Source: Chloroflexota bacterium (lineage in GTDB: Bacteria > Chloroflexota > Anaerolineae > UBA1429). From it: DNA of 58,707 nucleotides. The notes below the pieces were generated by a model that was not told where the DNA came from, searched no databases, and worked only from the letters and a program-made list of their open reading frames with translations. This document shows, one piece after another, positions 26,101 through 34,272 of this stretch (positions are counted from its first letter, which is position 1; each line of letters begins with the position of its first letter). The translations under genes were made by a program, and so were the position numbers. The DNA lies in assembly GCA_012719135.1 (NCBI GenBank), contig JAAYAW010000023.1:1-58707 (forward strand), written 5' to 3'.

Positions 26101-29100
26101 TGAAGGCCATGCCATCCAGGCCGGTCGGAGAGCTTGCAGATATGCGGTCGCGGACTTTGGCCGGAGCGGCCAGAGCCGGGTAGCTTAGCGTCCCAGCCAG
26201 CAGAGCCGCTAGAACCACACGCCACCAGGCCCGGCGCGTCACGCCCGTGCCGCTCTCACGTGCCCCGGCCAGCATCGATCTGAGCGCGACTGCCGTCGAG
26301 ATGCCCCACAGGATCCACACCTGGAGGCTGAACTTGAATACCGTGTTCATCCGTCCAATGTCGCCGTCCAGCACCACCCACTCCAGACCGAGCGATAGAG
26401 CCAGCCCGCCAACGACCATCAGCCTGAGGAAACGCTCGCGCGAGCCAGCCTTACCCGCAAAGAGCGCGAGCACGCCCAGCGCCAGCAGTATGAACAGAAG
26501 GGCGCTCGTCACCTCGCCTGCCCCGATGAGCAGGGCCACGGCGCCCACCATGAGTAGGCAGACCAGCCATCCCAGGCCGTAGAACAGCGTAGGATAGCGC
26601 ACCAGCGCCCGTCTGAGAGTCAGGCCGCGGCCAAATCGAGGCTGTCGGGCCAGGCCCAGGCGCAGCGAACGCCACCAGGGACTGCGTACGATGGGAGGCC
26701 TCACGGCCTGCAAGAGATAGGTGATCAGCACAAAGAGAAAGGGGAGATAGATCAGCACGAGATCGCCGAGCGAGGACCTCTCGCCGGACCACAGCCCAAC
26801 GCTGGAGTAAGCCGCCCCGTAGCGCGCGTGGAAAGGGAAGTAGAGGAGCCACGCCAGGGCCCCCATAGCGGCGAGCTGACTGACCAATGCCACGATGGTC
26901 TGGCGACTCCTCACGCGTATACGATCGCGCGCGCGTATAACGAGTGCTCCGGCGGCAATAGCCAAGCCCGTTGGCAGATCCCAGGTGTTGGCGCACCAGC
27001 TGGCGCCCAGCACCAGGGCCAGCAACCCGATCTGGATCGCCAATGTTCGCCTCACACCTAGGGGCGGGCCGCTTCCTCCCGACGCCAGGTTTGCCGCCAC
27101 CCCTACGCCGAGGACAAAGAGGGGCATCGCCACGACGTGCGCATGCAGGTCCCCATAGAGAAAGGAAAAGAACGGGAACTCGTTGATCTCTCCGTGGGAC
27201 ATGATCCGGCTGGCATTCCAGTACCACCACTCGGGCCGAAAAGCCAGAGCCTCATGCCCCTGCAGGAGAGCCAGCAGTCCACGAAGCACCTGCCCCACCT
27301 CTCCCAACAGGGCGCTTCCGCCTCGACGACCAATCTCCGCCAGCCCCTGCCAGAGCAACTCGATCTCGCCCAGATTCCCGGCCACGGCCACGAGCACCCC
27401 GGCGACAAGCCCCCATCGCAGGCAGCTCGGCAGCCAGGCACCGTCGGCATCGTCCCTACAGCGCGGCATGAGGTACGCCGCGACGCTGGCGCTCCCGGCA
27501 AACACGAGCGCAAACAAGGTCGCCAGCGCGAGGTTGTAGCCGACGGTCGGCAATATCCCCGTGAGCTTGATCACCACGGCAATCGGGAGCCAGCCATAGT
27601 AGTAGTAGTTGATATGGCCGCCCGAAAACCATGGGTCATATGGGGGAAACGTGGTGCTCTTGATAATCGCGTTCAGATACGCCAGGTCCATGGGCTTTTC
27701 GCCGCCCATGGCGCCATGCCACAGATCCGGGTTGCCGTGGCGAATCAGGATCATGCCCACAAAGGCGATCAGGAACAATCCCTCGCTGACGACCAATAAA
27801 CGCCAGCGCTTACGCAATAAGCCGACCAGATCACGACGTTGGGCCCACGCCGCAAGGGCGGAGACGGCGCTCAGCCCCATCAGCGAGAGCCACAGCGTCC
27901 CCCGGCTGAACGTCGCGACCCCCAGGCTTACCAGCATCCAGGGGACGTAGCCAACCAACAGCAGGCCCACGGCCTTGGCCAGCAGGTAGCCGCCATCGGG
28001 CATCTGTCTCAGGGCCGGAAATGCCAGGGGGAAAGCCAGGACCGCCACGAACAGGAAGGCAAGATACCACACCAGAACGGGGACACGGTTCACGAGGCTC
28101 TTTCGGTCAAACAGATCGGACCACGTTCCCCCCTGGCGCTGGGAGCGCAGCTCATCCGCTCTCAGCATCAGCCCGTCAGGGGCCCCGGTCACCTGCTTGG
28201 GCATGATGCGCACGATCCGCTCCAGGTCATAGTCCGCAAACAGCGCCTGAACAGCCTCCGTCGAGTAGGCCGCGGTCTTTCGGAAGACGGTCACACGCGG
28301 ATGGTCATAGACGGTGAAGGACTCGTCCGCATCATCATCGACGATCTCGATGCCAAACAGCTGCGGACGCGAGGTGAAAGAGGCGAGCATCTCATATCCG
28401 AGCTCACCGCTGAACAGCGCTTCATAGTACCGGGTCGTCATCGGATAGCGCGACGGCAATCTCGGGATGGAGCCGTACAGCCGGTTGCTGCTCAAGATGA
28501 TATAGTCAGCCTGGTCCAGCCATTCCACGAGCGCCGTGCGCTTCTCTGGGATGTCCTCCCAGTAAGGATCGGTGCGCACCATGGTATAGGTCTGGTCCGC
28601 CAGGCGTCCATCGAGATTCAGTGGCAGTGCATCGTCCCACACCTCGAACGTGAGCGCAGACCCCGGAGGAATGTTGGCATAGATCCAGCGCGAGGCCTCG
28701 ATGCGCGTCACAGGCCGGGTGTAGATCGAAGCAAAGGAAAAGGCCCACAGCGCCGTGCCCAGCACGACCGTGCCGCAGATCACCCCCGCCAACGCTGTGG
28801 CCCTTGGCCTTGCGCTGCTGCGTGCCCGATCCCACAGCCAGACGAGGCCCGCGGCCGCCATGAGCGCCATGGTGGGATAGATCGGAAGCAGGTAGCGGAC
28901 GGTCTTGACGAACTGGACGCTCTGGTACAGGAACGTCAACGTCATCCAGCTCCAGGGGAGTAGCGGCCTTAGCTGTCCGTGTCGCAGCAGCTGCCATCCC
29001 ATCAGCCCCCAGGCAAAGCATACAGCGAGTCCCAGGGGCAGCCCGAGCCCCCACTTGACCATGTTCTCCAGCATGTAGGTGACGGGAGCGCGATCCGCCC

Positions 29101-30160
29101 ATTGGTGGCTCGGCGGGTAGTCGATCTCGCCGGACATCAGCCGTTGAATGTAACGCATGTCATCCAGCCAGCGCTGGTTGAGTTGGAGTCCAAAGAGGCC
29201 TGGGCCCTGGAAGGCCTGCGGCTGGGCCAGGCGAAAGGCCCAAAAGGCGATGAACAGGATCGCAATCATCAGCACGGCAGCCCGTAACCAGCGCACAACC
29301 ACACCATCAAGCCGCCGGACGGAGAGAGGGGCATCATCGTCGTCCAGGGCAAGGGTAAAGCGCCAGCGCCCCATCCGACCTGTACGCGTCACGCGGCCGT
29401 CGGGCTGGTTCCCGCCCTGGGATCCTCGCCCGAACACCCGCACAAGAAGTGCCAGGCCAATGATCAGCCCGAACGTAGCCACCGAGATCTTGGCGGAAAT
29501 CGCCAGGCCAAAGGCGAGCCCAAGGCCGAGCACACTGCCGAGACTCTCCCCCTGTGATACGCGCACCGCCGCGTACAGGGCCGTCGTCACCAGGAACGTG
29601 GTGGCGGAGTCCACGGTGAAATAGTGTGATTGCTGGATGTTGAGCACGGTCATCGCCAACAGCAAAGCGCCCAACAGGCCGACTCGCGTATCGTACAGCC
29701 GCCGGCCCAGGAAGAAGACGACCACCACCGCCAAAAGATCGAGGATCGCGGACATGGCCCGGCCGGCGAGATATACGCCCCAGTAGCCCGTGTGGCCCGT
29801 CGCCTGTCCGATGAACTTGGCCAGCGTCACGGGCAAAAGCCCGTAGACGTACGAGCCCTGCCCCCGGTTGTACGGGTTGAGCGGGTTTACCGAGGAATCT
29901 AGATACTCGCCCAGTGACTCCGGCCAGGCCAGAGCGTTCTCGACCATCGTCAGGAATCGCTCATCCGGATGTAGATGCTGCCCTTCATCCCAATCCAGGC
30001 CCACCAGCCGGAGATACCCGCCCAGAAGGAGTATGCCGGCCATGGCCACGAGCACCAGCAGGCGATGTTCCCTCCGGAGCACGCTTCGATCGCCCTCGGA
30101 ATTGGAGGGTCGCGCCGCGAGCGCGACCGGTTTTCGACGCGGCACTGCCAGCGACCTCAC
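23099..30160 (-). CDS. Giant fusion: GT39-like domain plus two DUF2298 domains
   Basis: 2353 residues in three membrane modules. Residues 1 to about 680 resemble a GT39/PMT enzyme, with HPDER (64-68) after the first helix, like the GT39 protein at 34273-36207. Residues about 690-1500 are DUF2298 copy 1 (YYYYG 852-856, MNTVFKF 1271-1277). Residues about 1570-2345 are copy 2 (YYYYG 1729-1733, MNTVFKF 2110-2116). Each copy ends with a soluble segment containing YVGxLERAxY. A polar linker (about 1507-1570) separates the copies. The two-copy class of DUF2298 proteins with an extra N-terminal region is known; no TPR tail is present here. GTG start overlaps the previous stop by 4 bases. Probably a membrane glycan enzyme; activity unproven. 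Confidence 0.87.
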   Translation of the reverse strand: MRSLAVPRRKPVALAARPSNSEGDRSVLRREHRLLVLVAMAGILLLGGYLRLVGLDWDEGQHLHPDERFLTMVENALAWPESLGEYLDSSVNPLNPYNRGQGSYVYGLLPVTLAKFIGQATGHTGYWGVYLAGRAMSAILDLLAVVVVFFLGRRLYDTRVGLLGALLLAMTVLNIQQSHYFTVDSATTFLVTTALYAAVRVSQGESLGSVLGLGLAFGLAISAKISVATFGLIIGLALLVRVFGRGSQGGNQPDGRVTRTGRMGRWRFTLALDDDDAPLSVRRLDGVVVRWLRAAVLMIAILFIAFWAFRLAQPQAFQGPGLFGLQLNQRWLDDMRYIQRLMSGEIDYPPSHQWADRAPVTYMLENMVKWGLGLPLGLAVCFAWGLMGWQLLRHGQLRPLLPWSWMTLTFLYQSVQFVKTVRYLLPIYPTMALMAAAGLVWLWDRARSSARPRATALAGVICGTVVLGTALWAFSFASIYTRPVTRIEASRWIYANIPPGSALTFEVWDDALPLNLDGRLADQTYTMVRTDPYWEDIPEKRTALVEWLDQADYIILSSNRLYGSIPRLPSRYPMTTRYYEALFSGELGYEMLASFTSRPQLFGIEIVDDDADESFTVYDHPRVTVFRKTAAYSTEAVQALFADYDLERIVRIMPKQVTGAPDGLMLRADELRSQRQGGTWSDLFDRKSLVNRVPVLVWYLAFLFVAVLAFPLAFPALRQMPDGGYLLAKAVGLLLVGYVPWMLVSLGVATFSRGTLWLSLMGLSAVSALAAWAQRRDLVGLLRKRWRLLVVSEGLFLIAFVGMILIRHGNPDLWHGAMGGEKPMDLAYLNAIIKSTTFPPYDPWFSGGHINYYYYGWLPIAVVIKLTGILPTVGYNLALATLFALVFAGSASVAAYLMPRCRDDADGAWLPSCLRWGLVAGVLVAVAGNLGEIELLWQGLAEIGRRGGSALLGEVGQVLRGLLALLQGHEALAFRPEWWYWNASRIMSHGEINEFPFFSFLYGDLHAHVVAMPLFVLGVGVAANLASGGSGPPLGVRRTLAIQIGLLALVLGASWCANTWDLPTGLAIAAGALVIRARDRIRVRSRQTIVALVSQLAAMGALAWLLYFPFHARYGAAYSSVGLWSGERSSLGDLVLIYLPFLFVLITYLLQAVRPPIVRSPWWRSLRLGLARQPRFGRGLTLRRALVRYPTLFYGLGWLVCLLMVGAVALLIGAGEVTSALLFILLALGVLALFAGKAGSRERFLRLMVVGGLALSLGLEWVVLDGDIGRMNTVFKFSLQVWILWGISTAVALRSMLAGARESGTGVTRRAWWRVVLAALLAGTLSYPALAAPAKVRDRISASSPTGLDGMAFMDSATYQDNGQQLNLGHDAEAIRWLQEHVLGSPVIVEANTPLYRWGGRVSVYTGLPSVVGWDWHQKQQRAALSSTVVDWRLQDLATIYTSLSVDETVELLRRYQVGLIYVGELERAYYAPEALAKFDAMLGDTLERIYSKGPVTIYRVLGSGARLTSAQPAGPGWVEAARDWLARHWIPSRVRADGDSSDARLLLESPVEDVPSVNSRGWNTLAEGSPFVSAALWWLVLVLIGLIVWPLILPVFGGWSDGGYLVAKGLGLVLVGYVAWLAMSLRWLRNTPLTAWGAALMVGAVALAVYVRRRRRFSSRFSAAAMRGEAVFALSYGTFVLIRMLNPDLWQPWYGGEKMMEIAMLNAISRSAYLPPYDPYFAGGVLNYYYYGLYLVSLLCKMVGLSPEIGFNLAVPTFFGLTVSHAFAFGREIIGTGRLRIWQGAGSAALVAVAGNLSGARQIVQQLTVLACPEGAGSALEGAVCAVDGAGRWISGGGGALAFDYWYAATRIIPNTINEFPFFSYLFADLHPHMMALPLGLLVLCLCGALIQAARPSLALRACAVLWLALTIGTLSVTNTWDLPVFWLLSAATLVYLGYRSGGVRGAVLGGGVSPVLALAALLAFAPFYSRFRAQNLGLALLTPGERTAVAPFLEIWGAVLWLTIGLLRWGARTSGRRRGRRGSGRGRWLSRALGIALSISFAAGVAMGQIWPLLACLLAASLAMCILQRNRPGRWILWLCLAAGFGLLLGIEWIYVADFLRGSDWRRMNTVFKFSIQAWVLLAAVGGAMLPVVWQSARPWTSSGMAWRTGAVVLLAGAFVYPLAAVPTRVNERFPSGSPSGLTLDGTAYMEQAVYSLPESDNPVEMRYDRDALRWIWANVSVLPVLAEAPVGYYREGGLRMSSYSGLPTLVGAHQYEQRPAEQVAPQLADAELLFTTEDPEVALALMQRRHVRLVYVGPLERALYPEAALAKFEALEDTGVLKCLYENDGATLYLYADGVPGDRGSADGWS

Positions 30161-32136
30161 TCGGCCTTCCTCTCGCCATAGAACGCCCAGAACGCCAGGC
30201 TTCCATCTTCCCAGCGATGCCCAAGCACGATCGACCGATCATAGTCCCCCTCCAGCAGGGAGAGGGCCTCCAGGCCATCGGGATGTACGATCACCAGCGC
30301 GCGCGGAACGCTCCGATCCAGGGGCCCCTGCCCTGGCTCCAGTACCGTGACCTCCTGAACGCCATCGGGCACGGCGTGCACCAGCTGAGCCCGAACCGCG
30401 TTCCCATCATACCAGAACGGCGCTACGAGGATGTATGCCTGCCCGTCGCTGTAGGCATCGATCACATGAGCCATCTCCAGTGAGATGGACTGGTTCTGGT
30501 AGGGTTGGGCGGACACATATCGCCCAAAGTACAGTGGATAGACCGCCACGGCTTCTGCCAGCAGTCCTCCCACAATCGCCACCACAGAGAGAGGGCGCAC
30601 CACGGCATTCAGCCTGCCGGATCTACCGGGTTGCGGACTTCCCCCGGTCAGCCAGCAGCTGGCCGCCCGCACTCCCACGGCGGCCAGCATCATGGCCATC
30701 GGCAGGACGCCTATGCTTCGCACAGCGCTGGGAACCTCATCGGGGAAGGCCAGTGAAAGCGTCGAAGGCAGCAGCAACCCGATCAAGAACAGCCACAAGA
30801 GCCAGCCGTGGTTCAAGGGGCGCCTCAGGGCACAGTAGGCGGCTCCCAGCGCAAAAAACAACGCGGTGGCGAAACCGAGTTGCCTGTAGCCCGGCACGTT
30901 GGTGACGTACACCGTATCTCCACGGTACTGGAACATCGCCGCTGCCCTGGCGCCATTCCCCAGCCAGGTCGCCAGGGGCCGCGCGGGCAAGGGGGCCTCT
31001 ATCGAGGTCGCTCGGGTGGCCGCTCGATACAGGTACCGCGCAGGGTCCTCCAACGCATAGCACACCAGCGGCAGCGCGACGATTAAGATCACCAGGGCGC
31101 ACAGGAGCACCATGCTCCAGGAGATGCGGACCTGGAGTTGCCTTCGGAACGCCGCTGCAATCAGCAACGCGCCCATGAGCAGTAGAGGGACCACCATCCC
31201 GGCGTTGTAGGTCTGCAGGCATAGGGCAGCAAAACCTGCGCTGAGGGCATACCAGCGCGGCTGTCCCGTCATGAGCCCGCGAACAGCAAAGAGTAAGCAT
31301 AGCGACGCCAGCGGGGGCAGCAGCACGGCACGATAGCCCATCCGGCTGAGGATGATGTGCCAGTGGCTGATCGACAACAGTACCGCGGCTGCCGCACCGG
31401 CCCACCGATCCCACATCTCCTTGCCGAGCCAGTACATGACGGGGATGGACGCCACGCCGATCAGTGCCGCGGCGATCTTGATGCTCACATGGCTGAGCCC
31501 GGCCACCGAGGCGACGGCGGCGGCGAGGTAAAAGAACAGTCCCTCTCGCCCGGGGTGTGACTCGAAAAAGATCGGGAACTCACCGTCCAGGATCTGCGCG
31601 ATGTTCCCCTGGATAAGCGGCAGGTCACAACCCATCTCCAACGGGATGCTGTGAATCCGGTGTAGCCGTAGAAAGGCTCCCACGATGACCGCGAGCCCCA
31701 CAACAACGACGGGCCACGAAAACGTAACGGATAGCGGCAACCGGCGCGCTACGGTCCGGTCCCGCTGAGGCCAGACGGCGATCGCGAGGGCGATGATCGC
31801 GCCCAGCCACGGCATCACGCCGGCCAGGGTGAATCTGTTGGCGGCCAGGCCGGGCACAGCAAGCAGGGCCAGCCCCGCGGCGATGCCCACAGTGGGCCAG
31901 TGAATGCACATCTGCGGGACGGCACTGGGGCCGGACAGGCACCGTTTCCGACCAGGGGCGAGTACCGCGAACAGGATACCGCCAGCAGCCAGCAGTGCGC
32001 CGCCAAGGGCGGGCAGCGTACCGCGATCGAGCAACAACTGCCCCAGGGCTCCTGCCAACAGCACAAATCCCAGTGACCACGTTCCGCCTGGTCTCGATTT
32101 CAGTGTGTTCGTACTGGGTGATGCGGCGCTACCCAC
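30157..32136 (-). CDS. GT39-like membrane protein (phospholipid carrier-dependent glycosyltransferase family)
   Basis: 659 residues with about 12 helices and a C-terminal soluble domain, in the PMT/ArnT-like fold. The loop after the third or fourth helix reads PLEMGCDLPLIQGNI where relatives have a catalytic Asp-Glu, so the expected DE pair is not intact; SHPGREGLFFY follows. This may be a variant catalytic loop or a non-catalytic partner. The N-terminus carries extra helices before that loop. Its stop overlaps the GTG of the giant gene by 4 bases and it starts 57 bases after the methyltransferase. Confidence 0.75.
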   Translation of the reverse strand: MGSAASPSTNTLKSRPGGTWSLGFVLLAGALGQLLLDRGTLPALGGALLAAGGILFAVLAPGRKRCLSGPSAVPQMCIHWPTVGIAAGLALLAVPGLAANRFTLAGVMPWLGAIIALAIAVWPQRDRTVARRLPLSVTFSWPVVVVGLAVIVGAFLRLHRIHSIPLEMGCDLPLIQGNIAQILDGEFPIFFESHPGREGLFFYLAAAVASVAGLSHVSIKIAAALIGVASIPVMYWLGKEMWDRWAGAAAAVLLSISHWHIILSRMGYRAVLLPPLASLCLLFAVRGLMTGQPRWYALSAGFAALCLQTYNAGMVVPLLLMGALLIAAAFRRQLQVRISWSMVLLCALVILIVALPLVCYALEDPARYLYRAATRATSIEAPLPARPLATWLGNGARAAAMFQYRGDTVYVTNVPGYRQLGFATALFFALGAAYCALRRPLNHGWLLWLFLIGLLLPSTLSLAFPDEVPSAVRSIGVLPMAMMLAAVGVRAASCWLTGGSPQPGRSGRLNAVVRPLSVVAIVGGLLAEAVAVYPLYFGRYVSAQPYQNQSISLEMAHVIDAYSDGQAYILVAPFWYDGNAVRAQLVHAVPDGVQEVTVLEPGQGPLDRSVPRALVIVHPDGLEALSLLEGDYDRSIVLGHRWEDGSLAFWAFYGERKAE

Positions 32137-32193
32137 AGTGGTGAACAGAGCTCCTGTCTTGCTTGGATCTGTGGTGAAGCCGTCGTCAGGCGA

Positions 32194-33078
32194 TCATCCC
32201 TTTGTCGCCAGCACGGCCAGGTTCACAAACGTACGCTTCCGAGCCAGCCGTTCCGCGTCCTCGTTCAGCCGGTCGATCCGGTGGAACAGCGCCAGGGCCC
32301 AGTTGAATGGATTCATGGGGCTGTTCCGGTTGGCCTCACCGTCGAAGCGGTGGACAGACCTGGATACCGCCTTGGGCAGGAGATTCCTTTCGATCAATCC
32401 CTTGCCGATTGTGTACACGATGGTCTGAGTCCCAGGGAAGCAGTAGTGCGTGAGTTGCTCCACCGGGCCGAGCGCGTAGCCCGCGGACCGCAGCACCTGC
32501 CGCAGCGCCTCAGCCGTGTAGAGTCGCTCATGGTTGGCCCAGATGCCTGCAAACGGGCCCCTTCGGATCGGGCGCCGCCGGATCGCCATAGACAGACGGT
32601 TGATGGGATCATACCACCACGGATAGTCGCGGGAAGGAACCGTCACCGCCAGCTTGCCGCCGGGCTTGAGGACGCGCCACACCTCGGCCAGGGCCGTAGC
32701 CTCATCGCGCAGGTGCTCAAGCACCTCGGACATGATCACGCTGTCCACGCTTTCGTCCGCCAACGGTATCCTGGATACATCCGCAAAGAGCACCAGCGCC
32801 TGGCCCGCGACGTGCGCGCGCGCGAATGCCAACGCGCGGCGATCCACGTCGATCCCGAGGACGCGCGTCTCCGGGTACAGCCGCGTGATCGCGCGTGGAT
32901 AAAAGCCCATGCCCGTGCCGCAATCCAAAATCGTCTGGCCCGGCTGCGGATCCAGGTAGCGCAGCATTGTTCGTACGCGGCGCCGGTAGGCCACATCGGA
33001 CTCGTTGCGCAGCAGCGCGCCCAGAGTCTTCTCGCGCGCTTTCTCTTCGCTCTGTGGTCCAGTCTCCACTTCCGACAT
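32194..33078 (-). CDS. Class I SAM-dependent methyltransferase
   Basis: About 294 residues. Motif I LDCGTGMG (51-58), the acidic GIDVD strand, SEVLEHL and LKPGGKLAVTVPS are the standard SAM-binding and post-motif segments of the UbiE/Methyltransf_11 type. The C-terminal part has hydrophobic and basic stretches that could associate with membrane. The target is unknown; the setting suggests a glycan, lipid carrier or sugar O-methyl group, which is inference. Start ATG 33078 has GAGAGG four bases upstream; ATG 33108 is in frame. It lies between the flippase-like gene and a GT39-like gene. Confidence 0.85.
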   Translation of the reverse strand: MSEVETGPQSEEKAREKTLGALLRNESDVAYRRRVRTMLRYLDPQPGQTILDCGTGMGFYPRAITRLYPETRVLGIDVDRRALAFARAHVAGQALVLFADVSRIPLADESVDSVIMSEVLEHLRDEATALAEVWRVLKPGGKLAVTVPSRDYPWWYDPINRLSMAIRRRPIRRGPFAGIWANHERLYTAEALRQVLRSAGYALGPVEQLTHYCFPGTQTIVYTIGKGLIERNLLPKAVSRSVHRFDGEANRNSPMNPFNWALALFHRIDRLNEDAERLARKRTFVNLAVLATKG

Positions 33079-33168
33079 GTACCCTCTCAGCCAAGTTCCA
33101 AACGCCATAGACGTCAGGAAAGTGCTAAAGCCTGCCGATCTCGGCTCGCCATAGTGATCCAGAGGCGC

Positions 33169-34158
33169 TCACGTGCGGCTGGATACCACATCCCTGACGT
33201 GCTGGTAAGAGATCCCCTGCGCCAGCATGCCCACCAAGCCCAGCAATATAAGGGTGAGATTGGTAAACAGGTGCAGGCCCAGCATGTAACCGAAAGCAAC
33301 ACCCTGATCCACACCGTACACCGCCAGGCCCTGAACCCCGGACCACTCAAACACGCCCATGGCGCCCGGCGATGAAGGCACCATCATCGAGAATCCGGTC
33401 GCACAGAGAACGAGCGCAGCCGCCGAGAACGGAAGGTATTGCAGGCGGAAGACAAAGAGCAGGATATAGTTCAGCGTTGCATATCCAAGCCAAACCGCGG
33501 CGGTCGCCGCCACTACGCCCAGCAATCTCCGCCACTCGAGCAACACGCCAAAGCCGCCGACCAACTCGGCGAGCGCGCTGCGAACCGCCGGCCTGCCCAG
33601 CACAGGCACGCGCCCCACCCAGCGCCACACCCAGTCGATAGCCCGCGGGCCAATGCGCGCCATGATGAGCAACGCCGCGATCCCGGCAACCGCGAGAGCG
33701 CCAAACATCAGCCCTCCCCGGCGCACCCATTCCGGGATGGCGATCACGGGCAGCAACAGCACCAGTATGACGATCACGGATAGCACATCGAGCAGGCGCT
33801 CCACCAGCAGCGAAGAAGCTGCCTGACCGTACCCGCCGGTGAGCTTTCTTCCCGCCAGATAGCCGCGGATGAACTCGCCTGCCTTGGCCGGGAGGATGTT
33901 GTTGAAAAAGTACCCGATGTTCACCAGGTGATACAGCGAAGAGAGGCTTACCCCCGGGTCCTGTCGGGTCAGCAGGTGCCAGCGGAGTGCCCGGATCATG
34001 CTGATGGCCGCGATGAGCACAAAGGCGAGCCCGAGGTATCCATACGATGCCTGCCCGAACAGGGCAAAAAGCTCCGGCCAGTCGATATCGCGCATCGCGA
34101 GATACAGAAACGCCAAGCTCAAGATGATGCCGATGGCGAGACGTGCTCTTTTTTGCAC
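33169..34158 (-). CDS. Flippase-like membrane protein (TIGR00374 / UPF0104, LPG synthase TM type)
   Basis: 329 residues, about eight helices. RALRWHLLTR, the FFNNILPAKAGEFIRGYL stretch and LLVERLLDV are the signatures of the lysylphosphatidylglycerol synthase transmembrane/flippase-like family. The family occurs often beside polyprenyl-linked glycan genes and is thought to move or modify lipids; substrate unproven. It begins with GTG after AAAGGGA and a spacer that may contain its own promoter (34200-34208). No aminoacyl-transferase domain is attached. Confidence 0.82.
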   Translation of the reverse strand: MQKRARLAIGIILSLAFLYLAMRDIDWPELFALFGQASYGYLGLAFVLIAAISMIRALRWHLLTRQDPGVSLSSLYHLVNIGYFFNNILPAKAGEFIRGYLAGRKLTGGYGQAASSLLVERLLDVLSVIVILVLLLPVIAIPEWVRRGGLMFGALAVAGIAALLIMARIGPRAIDWVWRWVGRVPVLGRPAVRSALAELVGGFGVLLEWRRLLGVVAATAAVWLGYATLNYILLFVFRLQYLPFSAAALVLCATGFSMMVPSSPGAMGVFEWSGVQGLAVYGVDQGVAFGYMLGLHLFTNLTLILLGLVGMLAQGISYQHVRDVVSSRT

Positions 34159-34199
34159 TATATTCCCTTTGTCAGTAGCTTCTATCCCGTTACGAGCCT

Positions 34200-34208
34200 A
34201 CTATAGCA
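34200..34208 (-). promoter_or_regulatory. Putative extended -10 promoter upstream of the flippase-like gene
   Basis: TGCTATAGT on the minus strand is an extended -10 (TGN plus 5 of 6 consensus) about 40 bases before the GTG start, in the 114-base gap after the GT39 gene. No good -35 is present at 16-18 bases. It could give the downstream genes transcription independent of lepA. Confidence 0.4.
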
Positions 34209-34272
34209 TCGTATGTATCCCTGGGCCAGACGCAACAGCCGACCTCGCCCGGTCCTTACGCAAGATCGCGTG

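Noticed and set aside
20748-30160. Repeated DUF2298 domains as an assembly duplication
   Set aside because: The three copies are strongly diverged in sequence, including inserts, so they are real paralogues and not a duplicated read region.
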